A stretch of 64,000 nt of DNA from Bacteroidota bacterium (GTDB lineage Bacteria > Bacteroidota > Bacteroidia > AKYH767-A > 2013-40CM-41-45). The notes beneath the pieces are model-generated. The model did not search any database, had not been told where the DNA came from, and saw only the letters and a list, made by a program, of their open reading frames with translations. How positions within the stretch are numbered: the stretch's first letter is position 1; each line of letters begins with the position of its first letter. The position numbers and the translations under genes are program-made. Of this stretch, positions 20,043 to 27,444 are shown piece after piece. The stretch spans positions 1-64,000 of the forward strand of contig JADJSV010000016.1 in the NCBI GenBank assembly GCA_016711505.1, read 5' to 3'.

Positions 20043-20924
20043 CTATTTAATTTCTTTCAACAATTCAATCTTAGCGGCTTTCATTTTATCCAATTCATCT
20101 TTGCTTACTTCCGGAAAAACCGGATTCATCTCACGTAATTTTTCAAGTATGATCTTCCCAATTAAACTTCGGGCAGATTCCTTTTCGTCAGCCGGAATAA
20201 TATACCATGGCGATTTTTCTGAACTTGTTGAACTCAATGCGCTTTCATAAGCTTTCTGGTATTCATCCCAATGTCCGCGTTCAACAATATCACCTGAAGA
20301 ATATTTCCAATGTCGTTCTCTGTCATCGATACGATCAATCAATCTCTGGGCTTGTTCCTTTTTTGAGATGTGCAAAAAGAATTTCAATATTCCGGTTCCA
20401 TTTTGATTCAGATTCTTTTCGAAAGCACTGATCTGCTTGTATCGCTTCTCCCAGAATTTTTCGGTGATATCAGAGACTTTTTGAATACCTGGCAGCCGCT
20501 CAGCTAAAACTATTTCAGGGTGAACCTTTGCAATAAGTACATTCTCATAATGCGAACGATTAAAAATTGTGATCTGTCCATGCTCGGGTAACTTTAATAC
20601 ATGCCGCCATAAATAATCGTGTTCAAGTTCATGGGTCGTAGGATGCTTGAAACTATGAACAGCTACTCCCTGCGGATTTATACCGTTCATGATATGCTTG
20701 ATCGCACCATCTTTTCCGGAAGCATCCATGCCCTGGAAAATGATCAACAATGACTGGCGATCTTCTGCAAATAGTTTGTACTGCAAATCAGAAATTGATT
20801 CTATGTCTTTGCTTAATTCTTCTTTTCCATCCTTCTTTTTCTTTTTATCAGAGTCCGTTGAAGTAGAAAATTTTGACAACTTGAGTTTACCTGAAGTTCC
20901 GACGCGATATTTTTTTAAATCCAT
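20043..20924 (-). CDS. ppk2: Polyphosphate kinase 2 family protein
   Basis: 293 residues. It transfers phosphate between polyphosphate and nucleotides (GDP/ADP or AMP, depending on class). P-loop fold: Walker A GMDASGKD (65-72), FKHPTTHELEHDYLWR (92-107), Walker B-type ITIFNRSHYENVL (118-130), a lid region AKVHPE, and WKYSSGDIVERGHWDEY. A lysine-rich patch (KKKKKD, 27-32) precedes the domain. Walker B has Asn122 where several members have Asp; FNRSHYE is also a known variant. It is directly followed, in the same frame, by a methyltransferase gene. Confidence 0.88.
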   Translation of the reverse strand: MDLKKYRVGTSGKLKLSKFSTSTDSDKKKKKDGKEELSKDIESISDLQYKLFAEDRQSLLIIFQGMDASGKDGAIKHIMNGINPQGVAVHSFKHPTTHELEHDYLWRHVLKLPEHGQITIFNRSHYENVLIAKVHPEIVLAERLPGIQKVSDITEKFWEKRYKQISAFEKNLNQNGTGILKFFLHISKKEQAQRLIDRIDDRERHWKYSSGDIVERGHWDEYQKAYESALSSTSSEKSPWYIIPADEKESARSLIGKIILEKLREMNPVFPEVSKDELDKMKAAKIELLKEIK

Positions 20925-20945
20925 GTTTAATTAATTTACCGGTTT

Positions 20946-20982
20946 ATTTCCCGCTGATTTGCGCAGATAAATCGCAGAATTT
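20946..20982. repeat. CTGCG-family half-element
   Basis: TTTCCCGCTGATTTGCGCAG and a following ATCGCAGAATTT match the right arm of the perfect palindrome at 49258-49336 with a few changes. It lies just upstream of ppk2. Confidence 0.65.
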
Positions 20983-21029
20983 AAAGGTACGGATTTTAAA
21001 ATTGACATTAATGAAAGATCACGACAACA

Positions 21030-22238
21030 TCAATGATGCTTCTCCAGCGAACGCACCGCAAAAAAAACAGAAAAAAGTGTCAGTACCGCTCCCATTAAAA
21101 ACGGCGCACCGGGGAAGTATACGGGTGCATCAGCTGCCGTGAAATATGAAAATAAATTTGTCATCAATAGCGGTCCGACAATGGAGGTTACGCTTATCAG
21201 ACTTGTTAATGCTCCCTGCAATTCGCCTTGTTGATTTGCCGGAACTTGTCCTGACATTACACCTTGCAATGCAGGCCCACAAATTCCGCCAAGTGAAAAA
21301 GGAATAACGAAAGCAAACATCATCCAGCTTTTTGTTGCAAAGGCAAAACAAACAAAGCCGATAACATAGAGCGTCAATCCAATGTAAATGGATTTCTTCT
21401 GTCCAAGTTTGGGAATTACAATCCGGATCAATCCGCCTTGAACAATTGCAATCATCAATCCTACAAAGCCTAATGAATAGCCAACCATTTTTTCATTCCA
21501 CTTGAATTTTTCCATCGTGTAGAATGTCCAGGTACTTTGTGTAGCATGGCTTGCAATATATATGAAAACCAGACTTACAACTAAACTGAGAATTACCGGA
21601 TAGTGAGATAATCGTTTCAAGGAACCTACAGGATTTGCGCGCTTCCATTCGAACTTTCTCCGATGCTCTTTATCCAGCGATTCAGGCAAAATAAAATATC
21701 CATAGAGTGTATTTAATAATGCAAGACCGGCTGCCGCGAAAAACGGAATACGCGCACCATAATGTCCAAGTAATCCGCCAAGCACCGGACCGATAATAAA
21801 ACCAAGTCCGAATGCAGCTCCTATCAATCCGAAATTCTGAGAACGTTTCTCCGGTGTACTGATATCGGCAATGTATGCCGTTGCTGTAGTAAAACTTGCA
21901 CCTGTAACTCCTGAAATCAGTCGGCCGATAAATAGCCAGATTATTGTTGGCGCAAATCCCATTAATAAATAATCAATCCCAAAACCAAATAACGAAATCA
22001 AAAGTACCGGACGTCTTCCATACTTATCGCTCAGTGCTCCGATAATTGGCGAAAACAAAAACTGCATTGTTGCATATGCAAACATCAACCACCCTGCATA
22101 TGTTGAAGCCATACTCAAATCGCCACCAATCATTTCCTCGATCAACTTCGGTAATACAGGAATGATGATGCCGAGACCGATGACGTCGATCAGCATGGTG
22201 ATGAAGATGAAAGGGAGAGCAGACTTGGGTTGTTTCAA
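21030..22238 (-). CDS. MFS transporter, TetA/TCR-like
   Basis: 402 residues with about 12 hydrophobic segments. N-terminal FIFITMLIDVIGLGIIIPVL, motif A GALSDKYGRRPVLL (about residues 64-77), and GLGFIIGPVLGGLLG near TM5 (motif C-type of drug/H+ antiporters). It resembles the tetracycline-efflux branch of drug:H+ antiporter-1, but substrate specificity cannot be read. The frame opens with TTG at 22236-22238; the next ATG is codon 15, inside TM1, so TTG is likely. A repeat tract starts about 15 nt upstream of this start and may affect its expression. Confidence 0.82.
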   Translation of the reverse strand: MKQPKSALPFIFITMLIDVIGLGIIIPVLPKLIEEMIGGDLSMASTYAGWLMFAYATMQFLFSPIIGALSDKYGRRPVLLISLFGFGIDYLLMGFAPTIIWLFIGRLISGVTGASFTTATAYIADISTPEKRSQNFGLIGAAFGLGFIIGPVLGGLLGHYGARIPFFAAAGLALLNTLYGYFILPESLDKEHRRKFEWKRANPVGSLKRLSHYPVILSLVVSLVFIYIASHATQSTWTFYTMEKFKWNEKMVGYSLGFVGLMIAIVQGGLIRIVIPKLGQKKSIYIGLTLYVIGFVCFAFATKSWMMFAFVIPFSLGGICGPALQGVMSGQVPANQQGELQGALTSLISVTSIVGPLLMTNLFSYFTAADAPVYFPGAPFLMGAVLTLFSVFFAVRSLEKHH

Positions 22239-22254
22239 TTTATAGTATTTCTAT

Positions 22255-22491
22255 AATGAAGTGGAATGAAGTGGACTGAAGTGGAATGAAGTGAAGTGAA
22301 GTGAAGTGGAATGAAGTGGAATGAAGTGGAATGAAGTGGAATGAAGTGAAGTTAAATGAAGTGGAATGAAGTGGAATGAAGTGAAGTTAAATGAAGTGGA
22401 ATGAAGTGGAATGAAGTGGAATGAAGTGGAATGAAGTGAAGTTAAATGAAGTTAAATGAAGTGGAATGAAGTGGAATGAAGTGGAATGAAG
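22255..22491. repeat. GAAGTGGAAT minisatellite
   Basis: About 240 bp of GAAGT/GGAAT pentamers, mainly as the decamer GAAGTGGAAT, with occasional GAAGTTAAAT variants. A degenerate inverse-complement tract (ACTTCATT, ACTTATT and ACTTCT words) follows at about 22551-22630, so together they can form a long imperfect hairpin. This fills the 22239-22623 gene gap. Confidence 0.85.
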
Positions 22492-22623
22492 GATAGTGCA
22501 GTGGAGTGAAATCAATCATTCTTTCATTCTATACTGTTTACAATCTTCACATTTCACTTCTTTCTACTTATTTTCACTTATTTTTACTTCATTATACTTC
22601 TCTTTACTTCATTTCATTTCATT

Positions 22624-23124
22624 TTATTTCATAGTTGGCATTCCGAATTTCGCCCAGTCCTCACGTGTAGGTCCATAAGGTCCAACTACAGGCAATCCAA
22701 GCATTCTCATAAGTACGATCATTTCTGCTCTGTGATGAGCTTCGTGTTTGATGAGAATTGTTAGTGTAGTACCACGTTTCCACATTTCACCATACATGTT
22801 GTCTTCCTTTTGCAGATCGTCAACTGTCCATTTCTTTTTTATTTCTTCGGCAAGTGAATTGGCGCCATTTTCATAAGCACTGCAAAGTTCTTTTACATTC
22901 TCCCCTGAATAATTTTCCTGGTCTTTGATGTCAACATTTAAACCGACTTTGGCCATCATCTCCTGCATTGTGTGAACAATGTGCCAGGCAAGAAATCCAA
23001 GTGTTCTTACATCGGGATGAACGACTTTTGTCAGACTGTCATCAGTAAGGTTTTTGAATAAACTGAGAGTCGACTGACTTTCATATTTCCAGTCGGTTAG
23101 GAAATCTTCTAATACTCTATACAT
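22624..23124 (-). CDS. DinB-fold (YfiT/DinB_2-like) putative metal-dependent protein
   Basis: 166 residues, the usual length of the four-helix DinB superfamily (not the polymerase). The three-His metal site is visible: AWHIVHTMQEM (about residues 47-57) and LIKHEAHHRAEMIVLMRMLG (about 124-143). The C-terminus GPYGPTREDWAKFGMP is typical of the subgroup. Members include thiol transferases and many of unknown role. The last codons lie within the right edge of the repeat tract. It is downstream of nuoK but 103 nt away. Confidence 0.78.
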   Translation of the reverse strand: MYRVLEDFLTDWKYESQSTLSLFKNLTDDSLTKVVHPDVRTLGFLAWHIVHTMQEMMAKVGLNVDIKDQENYSGENVKELCSAYENGANSLAEEIKKKWTVDDLQKEDNMYGEMWKRGTTLTILIKHEAHHRAEMIVLMRMLGLPVVGPYGPTREDWAKFGMPTMK

Positions 23125-23227
23125 AATTTTAAGATTTTAATTGTGTGGTTGTATTCACAAATAAACACAATTAATCCATGCTCAACAAAGAGTTTAGAAA
23201 AATGACATGAAATTAACAATGATTAAA

Positions 23228-23548
23228 TCAATGCTTCAGTTTATTCAGGAAATTGATATCTACCGACCCTGTATTTCTGAAAATCATTGTCAGAATAGCC
23301 AGTCCGACAGCAACTTCAGCCGCTGCTACTGCCATGATAAAGAAAACGAACACTTGCCCTGCTGAATCACCAAAATATGTTGAGAAAGCAGCTAACAGTA
23401 AATTTACCGCATTCAGCATTAGCTCAATGCACATGAAAATGATAATTGCATTTCTTCTGAAAAGCACTCCAAGCACACCAATGCAGAACAACAGTGTACT
23501 TAAAATAACATAATGACTAAGGGGTATAGTTTGAAAGATCGTGTTCAT
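23228..23548 (-). CDS. nuoK: NADH-quinone oxidoreductase subunit K
   Basis: 106 residues, three membrane helices. Signature words GVLGVLFRRNAIIIFMCIEL and MLNAVNLLLAAFS, with the conserved membrane Glu in IELMLNAVN, then FFIMAVAAAEVAVGLAILTM. A Mrp-linked proton-channel subunit of complex I. It begins 7 nt after the nuoJ stop and is the last nuo gene here; L, M and N do not follow. Confidence 0.95.
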   Translation of the reverse strand: MNTIFQTIPLSHYVILSTLLFCIGVLGVLFRRNAIIIFMCIELMLNAVNLLLAAFSTYFGDSAGQVFVFFIMAVAAAEVAVGLAILTMIFRNTGSVDINFLNKLKH

Positions 23549-23555
23549 TTCCTGA

Positions 23556-24050
23556 TTAATTAATTTCTTTTTTACCTAACATTACTGTTCCCACCATTGC
23601 TGTCAATAATAAGATCGATGAGATCTCAAACGGAAGTGCATATTCACGGAACAAAACCAATCCAAGATTTTTTATCAATCCTACTTCTGAATTTTGAACC
23701 ACTGCAACCGATGTAGATGCCTGACGGAATGCTCCAACCAATACAACCATTAATAATCCACCTGAAACAGTTGCGGCAAACTTCAGCCATCTATTTTTAT
23801 GTGGCTCAACATTTGAATTCAGATTCAGCATCATGATAACATATAAGAACAAGACCATAATTGCCCCTGCATATACAATTATATGAACAGCAGCGAGAAA
23901 CTGCGCATTCATCAGAATGTAATGTCCTGCAATAGCAAAGAAAGTAATGATCAGATACAAGACACTATGCACCGGATTTTTAGCAACAACAACCATCAAT
24001 GCACTGAGTATTGCAAGGAAGGCCAGGAAATAAAATAACGAAAGATTCAT
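23556..24050 (-). CDS. nuoJ: NADH-quinone oxidoreductase subunit J
   Basis: 164 residues, five membrane helices. FYFLAFLAILSALMVVVAKN, HSVLYLIITFFAIAGHYILM and the pi-bulge helix HIIVYAGAIMVLFLYVIMML are characteristic. Membrane-arm subunit of complex I, placed between nuoI and nuoK as in other bacteria. Confidence 0.95.
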   Translation of the reverse strand: MNLSLFYFLAFLAILSALMVVVAKNPVHSVLYLIITFFAIAGHYILMNAQFLAAVHIIVYAGAIMVLFLYVIMMLNLNSNVEPHKNRWLKFAATVSGGLLMVVLVGAFRQASTSVAVVQNSEVGLIKNLGLVLFREYALPFEISSILLLTAMVGTVMLGKKEIN

Positions 24051-24076
24051 TTTTAATGTTCTTAATTTCTTAGCGA

Positions 24077-24649
24077 CTACAATTTATTATGCTGAAGATT
24101 CTTGTTCTGTTTAAATTCTTTTACCTCAGGAGTCTGACGATCACTTATATCAATTCTATCGTTCACACCTTCCACTAACTTATCTTTACCGTAGATCATT
24201 TCTGCACGGTTGAGAGAAACTGTCACCAATTTATCAGTAAGAAAAATTGCTTCTTTAGGACAGGCCTCTTCACATAATCCACAAAAAATACAACGCAACA
24301 TATTGATCTCATAGGTAGCTGCATACTTTTCTTCCCTGTATAACTTCTCTTCGCCTTTCTGTCTTTCAGCTGCAACCATTGTAATAGCCTCCGCCGGACA
24401 CGCCAGAGCACACAAACCACAAGCTGTACACCGTTCCGCACCATTTTCATCGCGCTTTAAAATATGCTGACCACGCCACACAGGTGCAACATCTTTCTTT
24501 TGTTCAGGATATGAAATAGTCACTTTCTTCTTAAAGAAATGCTTTAAGGTGATCTTCATTCCATTTAAGATAGCAGGCAAATAGATCTTTTCAGCGAAGG
24601 TTAATTCCTGTTTTACTACTTGTTTGCTTTTATTGGTGAGAGGTTGCAT
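24077..24649 (-). CDS. nuoI: NADH-quinone oxidoreductase subunit I (two 4Fe-4S)
   Basis: 190 residues. Two ferredoxin motifs carry clusters N6a and N6b: CTACGLCALACP (C74, C77, C80, C84) and CIFCGLCEEACP (C120, C123, C126, C130). The N-terminal amphipathic helix ILNGMKITLKHFFKKKVTI contacts the membrane arm. A 77-nt gap filled with a heptamer hairpin separates it from nuoH. Confidence 0.95.
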   Translation of the reverse strand: MQPLTNKSKQVVKQELTFAEKIYLPAILNGMKITLKHFFKKKVTISYPEQKKDVAPVWRGQHILKRDENGAERCTACGLCALACPAEAITMVAAERQKGEEKLYREEKYAATYEINMLRCIFCGLCEEACPKEAIFLTDKLVTVSLNRAEMIYGKDKLVEGVNDRIDISDRQTPEVKEFKQNKNLQHNKL

Positions 24650-24663
24650 TTTTTGTTTGTATT

Positions 24664-24720
24664 AGGTCAAGGGTCAAAGGTCAAGGGTCAGGCATAACTT
24701 TGACCCTTGACCTTTGACCT
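24664..24720. repeat. Heptamer-word hairpin (RGGTCAR) in the nuoH-nuoI gap
   Basis: Four tandem 7-mers (AGGTCAA, GGGTCAA, AGGTCAA, GGGTCAG; 24664-24691), then inverted copies TGACCCT, TGACCTT, TGACCT (24701-24720). A 19-20-bp stem is possible with a short loop. It fills nearly the whole nuoH-nuoI gap. Same word and unit number as the arms at 26856-26883 and 27414-27441. Confidence 0.85.
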
Positions 24721-24726
24721 AATCAA

Positions 24727-25758
24727 CTATCCTAGTTTCCCCGTCCACCACATAATCATCCCTGTTACAAAGATGTTAGCGATTGAAAGAGGTAATAATA
24801 TTTTCCATCCCAGATTCATAAGTTGATCATAACGGAAACGCGGAAGTGTCCAGCGGATCCACATGAAGAAGAATATGAAGAAGAATATTTTTCCGAATAA
24901 GAAGGCAGTTCCGATCATGCTTAACCAATTCGGATCGGTTACAAACCGTTCAATGAAAGGCATATTATAACCACCGAAGTAAAGCGTGCTGATCACTGCT
25001 GAAGAAATGAACATATTGATGTATTCAGCAAAAAGATAGAAGCCCAGTTTCATTGAACTGTATTCTGTGTGATATCCGCCAACTAATTCTGTTTCGCATT
25101 CAGGCAGATCAAATGGAGCGCGATTGGTTTCTGCAAATGCACAAATGATGAATATCAAACACCCAAGTGGCTGATAAAACGCATTCCATCTTCCACCCCA
25201 TTGTTGTTCTGCAATTTCACGAACACTGAGTGTACCTGTCATCATTACCAGAGCGATAATTGCCAGACCCATTGCTATCTCATAGCTGATCATTTGGGAT
25301 GATGCACGTAAGGCACCTAACAATGAGTATTTATTATTTGAAGCCCAGCCTCCGATCATAATTCCATATACTCCAATCGAAACGACACCGAATATGTAGA
25401 GAATACCAATGTTTACATCTGTTGCCTGCACAGGATAGAAATTTCCGCCGATAGACAATCCTTTTCCCCAGGGAATAACAGCACTTGTCATACAGGCAGT
25501 CAACATTGCCAGACTAGGACCAAGAATGAAAAGGAATTTACTCGAAACATTTGGAATGATCTCTTCTTTCATAAACATTTTCACACCGTCAGCTAATGGC
25601 TGCAGTATTCCGAATGGACCCGCGCGGTTTGGACCTAACCGATCCTGCATGAAAGCGGCAACCTTTCGCTCTGCATAAGTTGAATACATGGCCACCAGCA
25701 ACGAAATCAAAAAGACTGATACGATGATGATGATTTTTATGAGAAGGTATGTTGACAT
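24727..25758 (-). CDS. nuoH: NADH-quinone oxidoreductase subunit H
   Basis: 343 residues, eight helices. Quinone-site loops are present: YAERKVAAFMQDRLGPNRAG (about 27-46), FGILQPLADGVKMFMKEEI and FAETNRAPFDLPECETELVG (208-227), followed by the YHTEYSS loop. Joins the peripheral arm to the membrane arm of complex I. Confidence 0.96.
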   Translation of the reverse strand: MSTYLLIKIIIIVSVFLISLLVAMYSTYAERKVAAFMQDRLGPNRAGPFGILQPLADGVKMFMKEEIIPNVSSKFLFILGPSLAMLTACMTSAVIPWGKGLSIGGNFYPVQATDVNIGILYIFGVVSIGVYGIMIGGWASNNKYSLLGALRASSQMISYEIAMGLAIIALVMMTGTLSVREIAEQQWGGRWNAFYQPLGCLIFIICAFAETNRAPFDLPECETELVGGYHTEYSSMKLGFYLFAEYINMFISSAVISTLYFGGYNMPFIERFVTDPNWLSMIGTAFLFGKIFFFIFFFMWIRWTLPRFRYDQLMNLGWKILLPLSIANIFVTGMIMWWTGKLG

Positions 25759-25768
25759 TTTTTCTTTT

Positions 25769-25868
25769 CGTAATTCGTAATTTGTAATTCGTAATCAGAG
25801 ATTAGAAAAACTGCCCGGTTCGGGCAACTTTTCACTATTCACGATTAGTTATCGTTATTAGTTATTCG
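25769..25868. repeat. Heptamer words in the nuoG-nuoH gap
   Basis: Four 7-mers CGTAATT, CGTAATT, TGTAATT, CGTAATC (25769-25796), a GC-rich hairpin TGCCCG-GTT-CGGGCA (25812-25826), then a second 7-nt period (GTTATC, GTTATTA, GTTATTC; about 25848-25866) that is also the 3' end of nuoG, coding its last residues RITNNDN. The hairpin could act as a weak attenuator; no strong U-run follows. Confidence 0.65.
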
Positions 25869-26846
25869 TTTTCCACTGACAAGATTCTGAACAACTTTTA
25901 CATCATTCAACAACGGTTTGTGAGCAGGCTCCGGAAGTGTATAATGATTTTGTGTGATCACTGAATGTCTGTCGAAGTTTGTTGGGCCATCGATCTGCCA
26001 ATCGGAAGCTGCCTTTTTTTCGAAACGACAATCGTTACAGATCCAATCCTTCACTTCAGCATATTGATCCTTTCTTCCTGTAACACGATATACTTCCTCG
26101 CCTTTCATCCATAGTGTAACTTTTCCGGCGCACTTTGGACAATCGCGATGAGCATCAACTGGATTAGCAAACCACACACGCGATTTGAAACGGAACGTTC
26201 GATCTGTCAATGCACCAACGGGACAAACGTCGATCATGTTTCCGGAGAAATCATTATCGACTGCTTTCTGAATATATGTACTGATCTCAGAAACATCACC
26301 ACGATTCATTACACCGTGTACACGTTTATCTGTGATCTGGTCAGCAACTTTCACACAACGGTAACATAGAATGCAACGCGTCATGTGTAATTTGATCTTT
26401 GAACCGATATCAATCTTATCAAATGTTCTCCGAGAAAATTCGTAACGTGTTTTTGCCAGACCATGTTCATAAGCAAGATCCTGCAAATGACATTCACCGG
26501 CCTGATCGCAGATCGGACAATCAAGCGGATGGTTGATCAATAAAAACTCAACCACTCCCGCACGTGCTTCCATCAAGTCAGGTGAAGTAATATTCTGCAC
26601 TTCCATTCCATCCATAACAGTTGTTCTGCAAGAAGCAACAGGTTTTGGCATTGGACGAGGATCTTTTTCAGAACCTTTTGTGACTTTCACAATACAAGTA
26701 CGGCAGTAACCGCCGCTTGTTTTCAGCGAAGAATAATAGCACATTGCGGGGGGAACAATTTCTCCTCCGATCATGCGAGCAGCGTTAAGTATTGTTGTAC
26801 CGTCGGGTACCTCAATGCTCTTTCCATCAATTGTTACTTTTGCCAT
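25845..26846 (-). CDS. nuoG: NADH-quinone oxidoreductase subunit G, compact form
   Basis: 333 residues; NuoG is about 700-900 in most bacteria. Present: 2Fe-2S (C36, C48, C51, C73; N1b), the His-Cys3 4Fe-4S (H106, C110, C113, C119; N5) and a 4Fe-4S set (C158, C161, C164, C208; N4). After the start of the molybdopterin-type module (CPKCAGKVTLWMKGEE, WICNDC) the protein ends. To my knowledge a short NuoG is usual in Bacteroidota, so this is probably the full protein and not a truncation. Its last codons consist of heptamer repeat words. Confidence 0.93.
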   Translation of the reverse strand: MAKVTIDGKSIEVPDGTTILNAARMIGGEIVPPAMCYYSSLKTSGGYCRTCIVKVTKGSEKDPRPMPKPVASCRTTVMDGMEVQNITSPDLMEARAGVVEFLLINHPLDCPICDQAGECHLQDLAYEHGLAKTRYEFSRRTFDKIDIGSKIKLHMTRCILCYRCVKVADQITDKRVHGVMNRGDVSEISTYIQKAVDNDFSGNMIDVCPVGALTDRTFRFKSRVWFANPVDAHRDCPKCAGKVTLWMKGEEVYRVTGRKDQYAEVKDWICNDCRFEKKAASDWQIDGPTNFDRHSVITQNHYTLPEPAHKPLLNDVKVVQNLVSGKRITNNDN

Positions 26847-26855
26847 ACTTTTTTC

Positions 26856-27441
26856 AGGTCAGAGGTCAAAGGTCAGAGGTCACACTTTTTGGTCTAATTG
26901 GAACTTGCAACTCTTAGATTATCCAATGGAATTCATACCAAATTCAGCGTTTTCTTCTTTTTACTTTCCTTTTCTATCTTATCTTTTAATTTTAATACAA
27001 TTACACTAATGATCTTATTTATTTGAATTAATTCAGATCTTAAGTTTACAAATGCAGGCTCTTCACTGATCTTATATATTTCATCCAGGATTTCAAACCA
27101 ATACTCAGTTTCATAACCAGAACGAAGCGCAATTTCATAGAACCTGCAAAATTCTTTGTCGCTACTACTTGCTTTTGCTTCATGCAAATTTGCTCCAATC
27201 GATGCTCCGCTTCTTGCTACCTGATCCCTGAGAAAATATTCTACTTTTTTATTCTTCAGATAATGACCAAGTTTCAATACTCTTATTGCAAACTTCCGTG
27301 ATCGGGGAAGTATTTCTTCTTTTTTTTTATTATTGTCCATACTACAATGTATAGACAATAAATTTTATTTACATTTAATAAAAGCGACAAACTCTCTTAT
27401 TAATACATCCTGCGTGACCTCTGACCTTTGACCTCTGACCT
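26856..27441. mobile_element. 586-bp element: perfect 28-bp inverted arms around a four-helix-bundle gene
   Basis: Left arm 26856-26883 and right arm 27414-27441 are exact reverse complements over 28 nt. Each consists of four AGGTCAN heptamers. The element occupies the nuoF-nuoG gap almost exactly: 3 nt after the nuoF stop codon and 9 nt before the nuoG start codon. It holds one gene (26933-27340) on the same strand as nuo. No transposase or target duplication is seen, so mobility is inferred from the gene family and the near-empty counterpart at 24664-24720. Confidence 0.6.
26933..27340 (-). CDS. Four-helix-bundle protein (S23/23S rRNA IVP family)
   Basis: 135 residues from ATG 27338-27340; an ATG six codons upstream is possible, but members start near a DNNKK-like lead. 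Family words: PRSRKFAIRVLKLGHYLKN, LRDQVARSGASIGANLHEAK, ASSSDKEFCRFYEIALRSGY and ETEYWFEILDEI. The protein forms a pentameric helical bundle in structures of homologues and is best known from ORFs inside intervening sequences in 23S rRNA hairpins. Function unknown; nucleic-acid binding has been proposed. It is embedded in the nuo operon between nuoF and nuoG and bounded by 28-bp inverted repeats. Confidence 0.88.
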   Translation of the reverse strand: MDNNKKKEEILPRSRKFAIRVLKLGHYLKNKKVEYFLRDQVARSGASIGANLHEAKASSSDKEFCRFYEIALRSGYETEYWFEILDEIYKISEEPAFVNLRSELIQINKIISVIVLKLKDKIEKESKKKKTLNLV

Positions 27442-27444
27442 CAG

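Noticed and set aside
22255..22491. CRISPR or coding repeat protein
   Set aside because: Pure pentamer satellite without spacers; the reading frames are interrupted and low-complexity.
22624..23124. Second DNA polymerase IV because of the DinB name
   Set aside because: The sequence has the three-His four-helix DinB/YfiT fold and none of the Y-family catalytic motifs.
25845..26846. nuoG truncated by the neighbouring repeats
   Set aside because: All three cluster sets are present and the protein ends after the start of the molybdopterin module, a length I believe is normal in Bacteroidota. Only the last few residues come from repeat words.
26856..27441. Classical insertion sequence
   Set aside because: No transposase, no visible target duplication; only a non-transposase gene between inverted arms.
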